Positions 11,637 through 22,071 of a stretch of DNA of 64,000 nt are shown here, one piece after another. The notes under the pieces were generated by a model, which saw only the letters and a list, made by a program, of their open reading frames with translations, was not told the origin of the DNA and searched no databases. Each line of letters begins with the position of its first letter. Position 1 is the first letter of the stretch. Where the stretch lies: contig JASDFA010000016.1 of assembly GCA_035772735.1 (NCBI GenBank), positions 141,620,501-141,684,500 of the forward strand, written 5' to 3'. The translations under genes and the position numbers were made by a program. The DNA comes from Datura wrightii (Eukaryota; Streptophyta; Magnoliopsida; Solanales; Solanaceae).

Positions 11637-12590
11637 TGATAACATCCAAATATACTCCTCAAATGAGAGAGTGTACACGATCGTATACAATACAATTTAC
11701 CCAACTAGGAGTCGTGGTAGAATCCATAGGGAATGGGGAGTGATTGCTACTAAAGTTGTAAATCAATCTAACTAACTAGCATCATTGCATCACAATTTAT
11801 AAAGTAAATATTTGGGGGAAAATAAGATCACTATCGGATTCTAAAAGCAATATCAAAATAGGGTAATGCTAATTGAAGCAACAATGAGAGCAAGTACTAG
11901 GTATGTGCTATTAACGGGGCATCAATAGGATTGAGGTTAATTGCTAAGTCTCAAGAACCAACTATAAGCATGAATAACCATGGATTAGTTGTACCCGATG
12001 TTTTTCAACCACTTGGGTACATTCTAATTGGGTTCTCTCAAACCCCAAGGTCACATAACAAATTACCCATATTGTCTTAGAGAAGAATTAAGCTACTTTT
12101 AGCCTTAACCCCTGAATGAGTTGCGAAAATTGTCTTGGCTATTTCTAGACCAACCCCCCACTTTTATAACTAAATTCCCCACTAATACTTTCTCACCCAA
12201 ATCCTACTTTTCTTTTTCAAGCAAAAGCAAGATAAGTAAACACGATTTGTGTTTGCAGCCATAAATATTTCAATTAAAACTTAGAGAAAGCATTAGATTC
12301 ATACACAATAAGTGATTCTAAGACTAAAAGAATCAGACTCAATCCATTATAAACCCCTATCAAGTACACACTCCTAACAATCAAATTAGCTACTTATGAA
12401 TGAGGATAAGAAGATTATATCAACAAAAGATTCGTTAACATTCATCATTGAGTAGTTAAATTAAGCTTAAAAGTATGCTTCAATGGTGGGTTGTTACCCT
12501 AACAAATTGAAGAACAAGACAAACTCTCACTTCTCTCTATGTTTCTTTCTCTACAAAAATTGATATTCAAAAAGTTTTTGTTTTCCTAAT
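11637..12590 (-). repeat. C 3' LTR, first part
   Basis: Aligns with 50101-51057 (for example GGGAATGGGGAGTGATTGCT in both, and the Ser/Leu-free AT-rich stretch to TTTTCCTAAT). The alignment stops exactly at the A2 LTR start (12591) and resumes at 32391. Confidence 0.85.
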
Positions 12591-15015
12591 TGTAACACCC
12601 CAAAATTTCGTAAGACTAGATTCGGGATTGGAAATATTATTAGAAAAAAAGATTGAAAAATGTCTCAGAATGGCTCGTTGTACGGTTCATGGTGTGGAGT
12701 AATAGGTCGATGATTGAGTTATGATAAGCTTTTGGTTGACAGGTCCTGTACCAACGAGCCAAGGCACGACTCATCGATTGAAAATTGACTTCTCTTAGTC
12801 ATGAGCCGTGGTTAGTATCTGCAGGGAAAGAGCCCAGGACAATGAGTCACAGTACGACTCGTAGGTCCTTGTAATAGGCCATTGTCAGGAGTCGTTGTTT
12901 GATTTTGGGTTTGCCTAGGTTGGATAGTACAAGTCATGGTAAGATTCATTACGGGAAACAACGAGTTGTAATAAGTGGCCATGGTGAGAAGAAGCAAAGT
13001 TGGGAAGCTTGGTCCAGTGGCAGCGGAAGGGCGCAATGACCCGTTGTCAGCAGGGACGATCCATAGTATGTGTTCATTAGGAGGATACTAGAAACCATGC
13101 ATAATGTCAGTGGTGACAACAAGAGGAAATAACGAGTCGTTGTGAAGAGTAAGGACTCATCTATCTAGTCATTGTTTGAGGGTCTAAGAATTGGGGAAAA
13201 TTGGATGCTTGTGATGAGTGATACCATGAGTCATGATATGGAAGAACGACCCGTGGTACAGGTCGTGGCATTTGGTAGTGACTTTTTATTGCAAAATTAT
13301 TAAGGGAATTTTCATAAATTCTAAGCTCTTAAGTCCTAAACTACATCATTTTAAGCTTGGAAAAGAGTGTTTTTAAGAGTATTATCCACCTTAGGTCACC
13401 CATTCCTCTCCTAACACCCCTAATTAGAAGATCAATTCTCTCAAAACCTCTCAAGAATTTCTAGGGTTTCCTCAAATTCACCCTCAATGCAACTACGGTT
13501 TCAAGGCTAGTTCTTGATTGTCAATTCTAGATATTTGGGCTTATAATTGATGGGTTCTTTCACCTACATGCCCCTTCATCAAACAAGTTCGTGATCACCT
13601 ATTCCCCAAGTTCTATTTTAAAAATTCTAGGGTTTATTTTGGGTTATAAAATTCCTCCATGATTCTCTTATGGGTATAGACGAATTGATACGAATTTATA
13701 ATTTCCATGATTGGAGTTTTATGATTCCTATAATTTCTCATGAAATTATGGTCCCTTATGTTACAAGTATGACTATGAACTCTTAGGGTTAAATCACTTT
13801 TATGAAATTCTATGATCCTCTTATGATTTCAATGCTCTCAAGCCCTAAGTTATGATTTATGATGTATGATACATGATTTCTTACAAGAATCTTAATGAAT
13901 TTATGAATTTTAAGTATGAGGATTTTCTCAATTTTATATGACTTTCATAATTATGAAGTTTATGTTTATGGCCGAACCAAGGGCCTTCTTTCAGGCTAGC
14001 CATGTATTTCAAGCATGTTCACGTATATCATGATTTAACTAGCCCATTAACTTCATATATGATTTCATGATATTGGTTATGAGCCATGTGCATGTTTTTG
14101 GGAGTAGTATCTAGCATCGAGTAGGCTGGGGTTCACGCAAACCCCAAGTCTTAGAACTATGTGCCAACGTAGGTTGATATTCATGATTACCTTATGGGGT
14201 GTCTTTAGTGATCATTCCATGTTATCATCCTTTGCCGTGGCAAGGTTTAGGACGGCTCTATCCACTTGAGTGAGATAGTTGGCGCATCATGTAAGCTCTA
14301 TCATAATGGTGTCGGTTATGACGAGCCCTCCAATTGTTCCTTATGTTTTATGCATGATTATGATTATGATACTTTGGCTCAATTTATGTTATACAAGATT
14401 TTTCTCATGATTACGATTATGACAAGATTATGAATACTTTTGAAAAACTTGAGCCCTCATGTTTCAACTTTGATTATTACTTCATGTTTTTCTTGAAATG
14501 TCCTACTCTCTTGAAATTTATGTATTTTAAGTTGTCCAATTTAATTATCTTCATACTTAGTACGTTCCAAGTACTGACCACATACTCTATACTATATCGT
14601 TTCATTATATAGGTCTGAACGATCAGACTCAGCCTCGCCATTAGTCCAGCTCCCACCTCAGTCCAGCTCAGTCCCTGTTGTTGTTGAATCCTCATCTTCC
14701 AAGGATATTCAATTTAGTTGTTTGTTTATGCTATTTCAGTCCCTAACTTAGCGATCTAGTTAGGGATGCTGTCCCATAAACTCATCAGACAGTTTAGAGG
14801 CTTATCAAACATTATGTAGAGTTTTAGCTTTATCAAGTGATGGCTCTATTTATGATCATTGATATATGTTAGACTTCTGCTTAATTATGTTTTTCTTTAA
14901 TTTTTAGTTTTACTATGCTATTGGATTTGTTATACATGTGCTATGTATTAGCTTGGAGTCATTCATGGCTCTAAGTTCTGTGTTTCAATCCGGGGTCCAT
15001 GCTTGGGTCATGGCT
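12591..15015 (+). repeat. A2 5' LTR
   Basis: About 2.4 kb, TGTAACACC to about GGGTCATGGCT, aligning along its length with 30037-32390. The segment 12660-13270 holds the cluster of ACGAGTCGTT/ATGACTCGT-type motifs seen in all A LTRs. Short ORFs inside are not genes. Confidence 0.85.
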
Positions 15016-15019
15016 AACA

Positions 15020-15031
15020 TGGTATCAAAGC
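15020..15031 (+). other. A2 primer binding site (initiator tRNA-Met type)
   Basis: TGGTATCAAAGC directly after the LTR, one base off the TGGTATCAGAGC consensus used by many plant Ty3/gypsy elements. Confidence 0.8.
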
Positions 15032-15092
15032 ATTATATTTTGAAGTGCCCTAGGATTTCTAAAAGCCACATTAAGTAGAGTTTTTTTCCTCA

Positions 15093-15104
15093 TGGTATCA
15101 GAGC
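15093..15104 (+). other. A2 second, duplicated primer-like site
   Basis: TGGTATCAGAGC lies 73 bp after the first site, within a direct duplication of the leader (about 15018-15085 and 15091-15158; both continue ATTTTGAAGTG...TTAAGTAGAG). This copy is a perfect consensus match. Confidence 0.75.
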
Positions 15105-15302
15105 ATTAGATTTTGAAGTGTCTTAGGGTTTTTGAAAGCCATGTTAAGTAGAGTATTTTATGGGTGTGAAGCATGCCACACTTATGAGGAAAAGGCTACA
15201 AGGCATTTTAGGAAACTTCAATTTTTTCATGATTCTATATCGTGCTATGAGTTCAACTCTCTCTCTATTTCTATAACTCTAGCATTACGCATTTGCAGAA
15301 TT

Positions 15303-16395
15303 ATGCCTCCTCGTTGGGTTAATGGTAGAAGAAAATGACAATGGAAATGGCCATGGCAATGGCAATAGAGATGGGCGTCAATAGGCCCCACCAGCTCCAG
15401 CAGATCTCTTGCCTGAGCAAGTTACTTATGCCGAGTTTAGGGTAGCCTTTCATATGTTGTCACAGGCTATAAGCGCTCAGGTCAACCAGCAGGTGGTGGC
15501 TTATGTTCCCCAAAATAGGAATGCAGCGGTTGTGAGAGTGCGAGACTTTCTCATGATGAACCCATCTGAGTTTCTTAGGTCGAAGGTGGATGAGGACCCG
15601 CTTGAGTTTACTGAGGAGGTGCAGAAGATCATCCAGATTATGGGGGTGACCCAAGAGGATAGTGCAGATTTGGCCTCCTATCAGCTAAAGGGGGTTTCCT
15701 ACATATGGTTCCGCCAATGGAAGGAGGGTAGAGCAGTGGGAGTAGTTACCATGAGCTGGGACTAGTTTGTGACTACCTTCTTAGATAAGTTCTTCCTAAG
15801 AGAGTTGAGGGAGGCAAACGCGGTAGAGTTCATCACCTTGAGGCAGAATAGTATGACTATCCAAGAGTATGCTTTGGATTTTACCCGGCTGTCCAAGTAT
15901 GCATCGGAGATTGTAACCGATCAGAGAGCCCGTGTGAGCAGGTTTGTGAATGGGGTGATAGACTCTTTGGTCAAGGATTGCAGGACCTCCATGTTGCACA
16001 ATGACATAGACTTCTCCCGATTGATCATATATGTACAACAAATAGAGGTAGAGAAAGTAAGGGAAAAAGAGAGAGAGGCCAAGAGGGCCAGGACTGACAA
16101 CTTTGAGTTTTCCAAACAAAGGACCACTCGTGGACATCATACCCAGCCCCACCATAGGTCATCGATCCTAGCACCATCATCATCCAGTGTTCCATCCAAG
16201 CCTCAAGGTGATCAAAAGAGCAGGGCATCAGGTTATAGAGGACATAGGAGCATGCTGGTAGAGCGCACTTTCCCAGTCTGGAGCAAATATGGTAAGAACC
16301 ACATAAGAGAGTTCCTGCTTGGATCATATGTTTTCTTCGGGTGTGGAAATCCTGGGTACATACATAGAGAATGTCCTTTATCTAGGTAGGGTGAT
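15303..16395 (+). pseudogene. A2 Gag (broken)
   Basis: ATG at 15303 begins MPPRWVNGRRK and meets a stop at 15336. The capsid-like part follows at 15409-15765 (SEFLRSKVDEDPLEFTEEVQ, SYQLKGVSYIWFRQW) and, after a TAG, at 15769-16389 (MTIQEYALDFTRLSKYASEI). The zinc knuckle near 16336-16377 reads FFGCGNPGYIHREC: the first Cys and the His of CX2CX4HX4C are lost. Gag of this family builds the particle; this copy cannot. Confidence 0.85.
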
Positions 16396-16539
16396 AGTTA
16401 AGGACGTGCTCCAGCCACAAGTTCAGCAGCTCCAGTAGGACGTCCTTTCTAGTAGGGTGCTTCTACTAGTGCAGCTGGCGGTCAATGCCAGAACAAATTT
16501 TATACACTCCCATCACTCCAAGAGTAGGAGACTTCACCC

Positions 16540-16747
16540 GATGTCGTTACTGGTATGTTACAAGCATTTTATCTTGATGTATATGTATTGCTAGATCCTG
16601 GAGCCATATTATTCTTTGTGACTCCCTATATTTCCGTCCATTTCGGTGTCAGTCCTGAAACCCTATCAGAACCCTTCTCAATATCTGCCCCAATCGGTGA
16701 CTCAGTTATAGCTCGAAGGGTGTACAAAAATTGCCCGGTCTCAGTCC
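16540..16747 (+). pseudogene. A2 protease, first part
   Basis: Encodes YVLLDPGAILFFVTPYISV, the aspartic protease active-site region in the DPGA form common in this lineage. The frame is cut at 16747 by B1 and resumes at 26588 (VLQKITSADLVELDMANFDI). Confidence 0.8.
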
Positions 16748-16994
16748 TGATCTTGGGCAGATTTATATGCCCAAGTGATACTCAAACGTATCATTTTCGC
16801 CTTGTTTATTGTGCAATGTGTATACATTTTCATGTAATTGGTAATAAAATGTGAATTTATACTAACCAACATGATTAGCATTGTTTTGTAGGTAAAACAT
16901 GATTTTTAGGAGCTAAAATGCATGTTGGAACAATATCGGAGTTGGACTTGGATGCGAGCATGGAAAAGACATTGGAATGCACAATGTAAAGGGG

Positions 16995-17226
16995 CTCCGC
17001 GATGGAGCCGTGCCACGCTACCATCGCGGAGGCACACTGCATGGAGGATGAATTAATTTGGCAATTTCCAGTGAAGCCTCGCGACAGCTCCGTGGCACGG
17101 AGGCAAGCCTCCGCGTTGCATGCCGTGCCACGTTGAGGCTATATTCCCGGACCATGGATTTCCAGTGAGGGTCCGCGTCCACGCCGTGTCACGGAGGCAG
17201 TGCTCCGTGTTGGCCTCCGTGACACG
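16995..17226 (+). repeat. Three GC-rich perfect inverted repeats in B1 U3
   Basis: Stems: CTCCGCGATGG (16995-17005) with CCATCGCGGAG (17021-17031); CGTGGCACGG (17091-17100) with CCGTGCCACG (17123-17132); CGTGTCACGGAGGC (17185-17198) with GCCTCCGTGACACG (17213-17226). They stand out from the AT-rich surroundings. The last lies 33 bp before the TATA box. The same three are in the 3' LTR. Confidence 0.9.
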
Positions 17227-17258
17227 TTGCTTGTTATTCCGGGAAAAATTCCCACTAG

Positions 17259-17267
17259 TATAAATAG
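17259..17267 (+). promoter_or_regulatory. B1 LTR TATA box
   Basis: TATAAATAG preceded by GGGAAAAATTCCC (17241-17253), identical context in the 3' LTR and (reverse strand) B2. Transcription of the element would start about 30 bases downstream. Confidence 0.75.
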
Positions 17268-18179
17268 AACACTTAGGCTTATTTTTAATAAAATTCAGAC
17301 TTGGTGGAGCAAGGACGTGGGTTAGAGGCAGTTGAGGGACGAAAAAGCTAAGGGATTTTCTCTCTTCCTTTCTTCTTTCAATCAATTGTATGTATGATTA
17401 ACACTTGTTTTAGGATGATTAATCCACAAATGAGTGGCTAATACTCTTCCTTGCTGAGGTTATGAACATTTGTGATGAATTTTGATTATTAATTTTATGG
17501 TTTTCTTCTTCTTCTTCTATGTTGTTCTATTAATTCTTGTTTCTACTGCATTAGTGTGTGGCCGACATTAATGTACATCTAAAAAGTCCAATTTCACTCG
17601 AGAGCGCAAGAAATTGGAAAGTTGTGAATTAATAGGGTATTGTTCTTAGCTTGATTTGGGAAAATTGGGTTTTGATGTGCTTTCCTGATAGAAATATACT
17701 TGAAAGCCGTATTAGTCAATTTAGGAACCGGAATTGTATTGCTAGGTCATAAATTGCATTTGATCACAGAAATGTAGACGAATGGTTTATGATTCTAAGT
17801 GAGATTAAGTACGAGAGTTTTAATCTCTAGGCTAATGTTCTTGGCTAGCAACAGGAAGAGAAGATTAACCAAATTATGATTGTAATCAAGTTCATTACTT
17901 GTTCTTAACCTTGGCATGCTCATATCCATAGTTTCAATTCACAGTAAATAGTTGTTAATAGTTTTAGTATATAATTTATAAACAAAAATTATTTAACTTT
18001 TGGTTACGTTGTTGTCAGCATAATTAGAAGTAAGCTAGAATATAGTATACTCAAGAAATTTTACTTATCCAGAGTCTCCTTGGTTCGATACTTGGCTTAC
18101 TTAGCCACTTTATTACTTGTTTGACCACATGCACTTGCGTGTCGATTTTAACCTATACCAAACCACCCGGACAAGTTTT

Positions 18180-18197
18180 TGGCGCCGTTGCCGGGGA
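18180..18197 (+). other. B1 primer binding site (tRNA-Asp type)
   Basis: TGGCGCCGTTGCCGGGGA, six bases after the LTR, perfect match to the Athila-type site. Confidence 0.93.
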
Positions 18198-18425
18198 GAC
18201 TAGGCAATTGGTGAAATTGTGTTAAGTGTAAATTTACTGTATTTTTGTTTTATTTTCTTAAGTGTTGACAACTTGGTCTTAGCCTGTATTTTGCAGACTT
18301 GATTTCTGTGAACACTGGCAAAGGACAAGGAGCTGGTGGAATCTTATACAGAGCCTGAACGTGAATTTCGTAGTAAACGCAGAGAAGCTCTACAAAAAAA
18401 GCTGCAGTAGCTCAGACAGTCTATT

Positions 18426-20708
18426 ATGGAGCAACAAAATCCACCGGTTGTGAGGGCAGTGTTAGTGCCCGACGAAGCAGCAGCAAGGCCGGTTCGCGAG
18501 GTGGCAATCCCACATGCCAACAATGTACATTCAAGTATCCGCAAAGCAGAGCCTGGAGGGAGATTTGAATTAAAGCAGAACATGGTGCAACTATTGCACA
18601 CAAGCGGGCAATTTACTGGTCTCCCTCATGAAGACCCACAACAACATCTCCAGAATTTTTTGGAGATAAGTGACACTTATATACCCGCTGGAGTGTCACC
18701 TGATTATGTTCGGCTCACCCTATTTCTGTTTTCCTTACTTGGTGAAGCCAAGAGGTGGTTAAAAGCTGAACCACCAAATTCTATATCAACGTGGGATGAT
18801 CTTGCATGAAAGTTTTTGATAAGATTTTTTCCCTCTGGTAAAACAGCCAGACTTAGAAGTCAAATTCTAAGTTTTAAACAGAGGGAGGGAGAAAATTTGT
18901 ATCAAGCCTGGGAAAGATTTAAATCCATGTTGCGGGACTGTTCTCATCATCATCAGTCCAATGAGGTGTTGGTACACACATTTATTGAGGGTTTGGAACC
19001 CCATACTAAAATTTTGTTAGACTCAGCAGCTGGAGGGCAAGCGCTGGAAAATACTTATGAGGAGCTGTACACTTTGCTCAACCGGATTTCACAGGGCAAT
19101 CCAGAATGGAATGCTGACTCATCTTGAGGTGGAGCAAGGAAAGCAGCAGGAGTGCTTGAAGTGGATGGATTTACAGCTATCGCTGCACAGATAGCTGCCT
19201 TGCAGAATCAGTTAAACAACCACTTCAGCAATATGAACTTGAACCAGCCTTCTGCTTCAGTCAATGCGGTCCAGCAAATGTGCTGTGAAGTGTGTGGTAG
19301 CAGTAAGCACTCAGCTGAGTGCTGTGGAGCAAACCCAGATTCTGTTAACTTTGTGGGCAGTGCACAAAGAAATCAACAGCAGTTTGGTAGCGGCTACAAC
19401 TCAAATTGGAGGAACCATCCAAATTTTTCGTGGGGTAGCAACAACCAACAAGGCCAAAGTTCGGGTCAGGGTATGCAGAGAAATCAAGGAGGGCAACAGA
19501 CTTACCAATCCCAATTCAGAAATCACAATGCCCCTCCTCCACCACCATCACCTACCATTGAGGAGATGTTCAAGACCATGATTGCTAATCAGGCGCAATT
19601 GGAGGCTGACTATGTTAAATTGGCAGCCGAAGTGAAAAATAATCAATTAGCGACCAAGGCTCTTGAGTATCAATTTGGGAAATTTGCTAGTGCCCAAAAC
19701 ACAAGGCACAGAGGAGGACTGCCTAGCGACACGGATCCTAAGCCGAAGCAGGTAAATGTAGTGACCACGAGGAGTGGTTTGCAGTTGAAGGAGGTGGAAC
19801 CGGAAAAACCGCCTCAAAAGGCAGGAGCAGCAGATGTTGAGGGAGAGCAACTTGCGGATAAGGGGAAGACCAAAGAAGCTGAATCAGAAAGGCCTCCACC
19901 CCCGTTCCCTCAACGACTCAAGAAACACAAGGAGGAGGCATGTTTCAAGAAATTTATGGAGGTGCTTAAACAGGTACATGTTAATTTACCTCTTGTTGAT
20001 GTCTTGCTGGGAGTGCCAAAATATGCCAAATATATTAAAGACATCGTGGCCAACAAAAGTCGTTTGACTGAGTATGCCACGGTAGCTTTGACGGAGGAAT
20101 GCACTTCCCGGATCCAAAATAGACTGCCCACGAAGCTGAAAGACCCTGGAAGTTTTACTATCCAGCTTACTATCGGGCAGAGTATCCGAGCTCGTGGATT
20201 ATGTGATTTGGGGGCGAGCATAAATCTGATGCCATCTTCGATATTCAGAAAGTTAGGTCTAGGGAGTCCTAGACCTACAACCGTAATCTTGCAGTTAGCA
20301 GACAGATCCTTAGCTAGGCCGGATGGCATTGTTGAGGATGTGCTTGTGCAAGTGGGCTCCCTCATTTTTCCGGTTGATTTTATTGTTCTGGATTTTGAAC
20401 CAGACGCTGAAGTCCCATTTATTTTGGGACGACCCTTCTTGGCAACCGAAAAAGCATTAATCGACGTGGCTGCGGGTCAACTTACAATGCGAGCACATGA
20501 CAAGGTAGAGGTGTTCGATGTGTACAAAGCACCCAAGCTCCCTATTGTAAATGAAGAACTCTCGGTGATCAATGTAATTGATCATGGGAATGCTAAGCAC
20601 ATGAGTGATTCCCGAGAGTTGATGGGAAGACCACCAGATAAAGGTGAGCACTACTGGGGGGAGGACAATGATCGTGAAAAATCGTCCATCACCCTAGTGG
20701 ATAATTGA
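18426..20708 (+). pseudogene. B1 Gag-protease ORF with two in-frame UGA stops
   Basis: One frame of 760 codons from ATG 18426 is broken only by TGA at 18807-18809 and 19125-19127. The frame also reads upstream (ESYTEPEREFRSKRREALQ) behind a TAG at 18408, so the original start was probably earlier. Order: capsid-like domain (about codons 30-230; FTGLPHEDPQQHLQNFLEI, then RFFPSGKTARLRSQILSFKQ), zinc knuckle CEVCGSSKHSAEC, Gln/Asn-rich linker, then an aspartic protease with DLGAS at codons 594-598 and IILGRP-type FILGRPFLA downstream. Gag would form the particle and protease would mature it. Both stops fit CGA-to-TGA change at methylated CpG (inference). The frame ends without RT. Confidence 0.88.
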
Positions 20709-20718
20709 GCATAAAGGA

Positions 20719-20766
20719 CGTCGAGCCGCGACGGTAAACCAGGCACTGCACGGGAGGCAACCCGTG
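20719..20766 (+). other. B1 paired hairpins just after Gag-protease
   Basis: CGTCG-AGCCG-CGACG (20719-20733) then CACGGG-AGGCAA-CCCGTG (20749-20766), both stems perfect, 11 bases after the stop at 20708. Loop 1 (GCC) can pair with loop 2 (GGC). Confidence 0.8.
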
Positions 20767-21022
20767 AAAAATATTTTTTCTTTTGTTTAGTAAAGTGTAA
20801 ATAGTTTTTATTTTAATTTTTCTTTTTCTTGATTTGGTACAAACTTTTCGTTTTAGTTAGTATTTTTCATTTTAGCTAGGGAAATCTATTAATCTAACCA
20901 ATTTTGTTTAGTAAGGTGATTTTCAAGTCAAACGGAGAGAAATGTGCATGGAATCGGGAAGGAAAAGGCAATGTATGAAAAAATGAATAAAATGAAGAGA
21001 CAGTGCACTGGGGCGTTGGCTC
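20767..21022 (+). other. AT-rich spacer without ORF
   Basis: T-rich stretch after the paired hairpins (TTTTCTTTTGTTTAG and similar), possibly a 3' end region for a Gag-protease transcript. No clear AATAAA signal is placed here with confidence. Confidence 0.4.
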
Positions 21023-21159
21023 CGTGTCACGGAGGAAGGGCTCCGCGTTACCCTCCGTGACACGTTGAGGTTAAAACTGGATTTTTTAAAAATTCCAGAG
21101 AGCCATCGCGTTAGTTCCGTGTCACGGAGGAGGGGCTCCGCGTTAACCTCCGTGACACG
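21023..21159 (+). repeat. Two internal copies of the B1 LTR hairpin
   Basis: CGTGTCACGGAGG/CCTCCGTGACACG stems at 21023-21035 with 21052-21064, and at 21118-21130 with 21147-21159. Each encloses GGGCTCCGCGTTA and both stems are 13-bp perfect. This is the third LTR hairpin, repeated outside the LTR ahead of ORF2. Confidence 0.9.
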
Positions 21160-22071
21160 TTGCCCTATATTTTATTATGGGTCACACCGGGTTGCCGGGT
21201 GACCCGCGTATTTTTCTTCATTTTAAACCCCGAAAAACCCCTTTTCCCCTCATTTTCTCTCTTCTCCGCGACCAAACACCCATATTTCCCTCCCAACCAA
21301 CGTGCCACGCTACTAAGCAAAACATTTGTCAAGTTTCTTCGGTTATTCAACGTATAGGTATGTTTTCCTCGTCTCTCTCAAGGTTTTTGGCTATTTTAGT
21401 CGAATTTGAGCATGGGAGGTGAGATAAATCACCCTAATTAGCAATTTAGCATGAAATTGAATTATTCTTTGATTGATAAATGTTCGGAATGTTGTAATTA
21501 GCGTTTGAACTTGTCGATTGCGTGAATGATTCAAATTTGATTGTAAAATTGATTTCTAGGGATGGGGTTGTTAAAATCGAATTGGGTAACTTGGTAGATT
21601 GGTGAATTATATGCCGGGGTGTGTTTGTGAATTGAGATAAGTCGTTGTAAATATTGTTTGAAGGTAATAGACGACGAATTCTCTGTTTTTGGGGAAAATG
21701 TAAAAATGGTTCAAATTGGTTTAGTTATTTGGATTCGTATGTATATAGAATTTGTGTCGTTGTTTTAGTTTGTTGTTTTCGTTGCTAAGTGCGATGGTTG
21801 AATTGCTAGCGATGGTAGGATTGGGATTAGCTGTATGAAGTCTGAGTAGTACGCTAAAAGTTATACTGTCGAAATTTTTTTTTTGTGAACGCACTAAGCA
21901 TAAATTGTATAGTTGTTTGTGTTTGGGTTGTAAATAAAGTAATCCTTGCCGTAGTATCGTAAAAGTAGCTAAGGACTAAGTGTTGGGTAAACTTAGCTTA
22001 ACCCGACCTTAGCCGAAGCTAACATGTATTTAGCTTGACATTGTGCTTGTTTATTTATGTTGACAGGTACA
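21160..22071 (+). promoter_or_regulatory. Predicted spliced leader in front of B1 ORF2
   Basis: After the hairpins comes a pyrimidine-rich stretch (CCCCTCATTTTCTCTCTTCT near 21246) that looks like a plant 5' UTR. Next is a strong donor AG|GTATGT (intron from 21358) and an acceptor TTATGTTGACAG ending at 22066, six bases before the ORF2 ATG. The predicted intron is 709 bp and AT-rich. Element C has the same order. Whether a separate promoter drives it is inference. Confidence 0.55.

Larger units (their letters stand above)
16748..18173 (+). repeat. B1 5' LTR
   Basis: TGATCTTGGGCAG to ACCCGGACA, same length as the 3' LTR. U3 carries three GC-rich inverted repeats before the TATA box at 17259. 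Confidence 0.95.

Noticed and set aside
15132..15338. 68-codon ORF before A2 Gag
   Set aside because: Lies in the leader, ends after overlapping the Gag start in the same frame; no family match seen.
17241..17253. GGGAAAAATTCCC as an operator
   Set aside because: Conserved only as part of the LTR promoter context; no regulator can be named.
19264..20651. Overlapping ORFs of 64-151 codons on both strands
   Set aside because: Shadows of the B1 Gag-protease frame.
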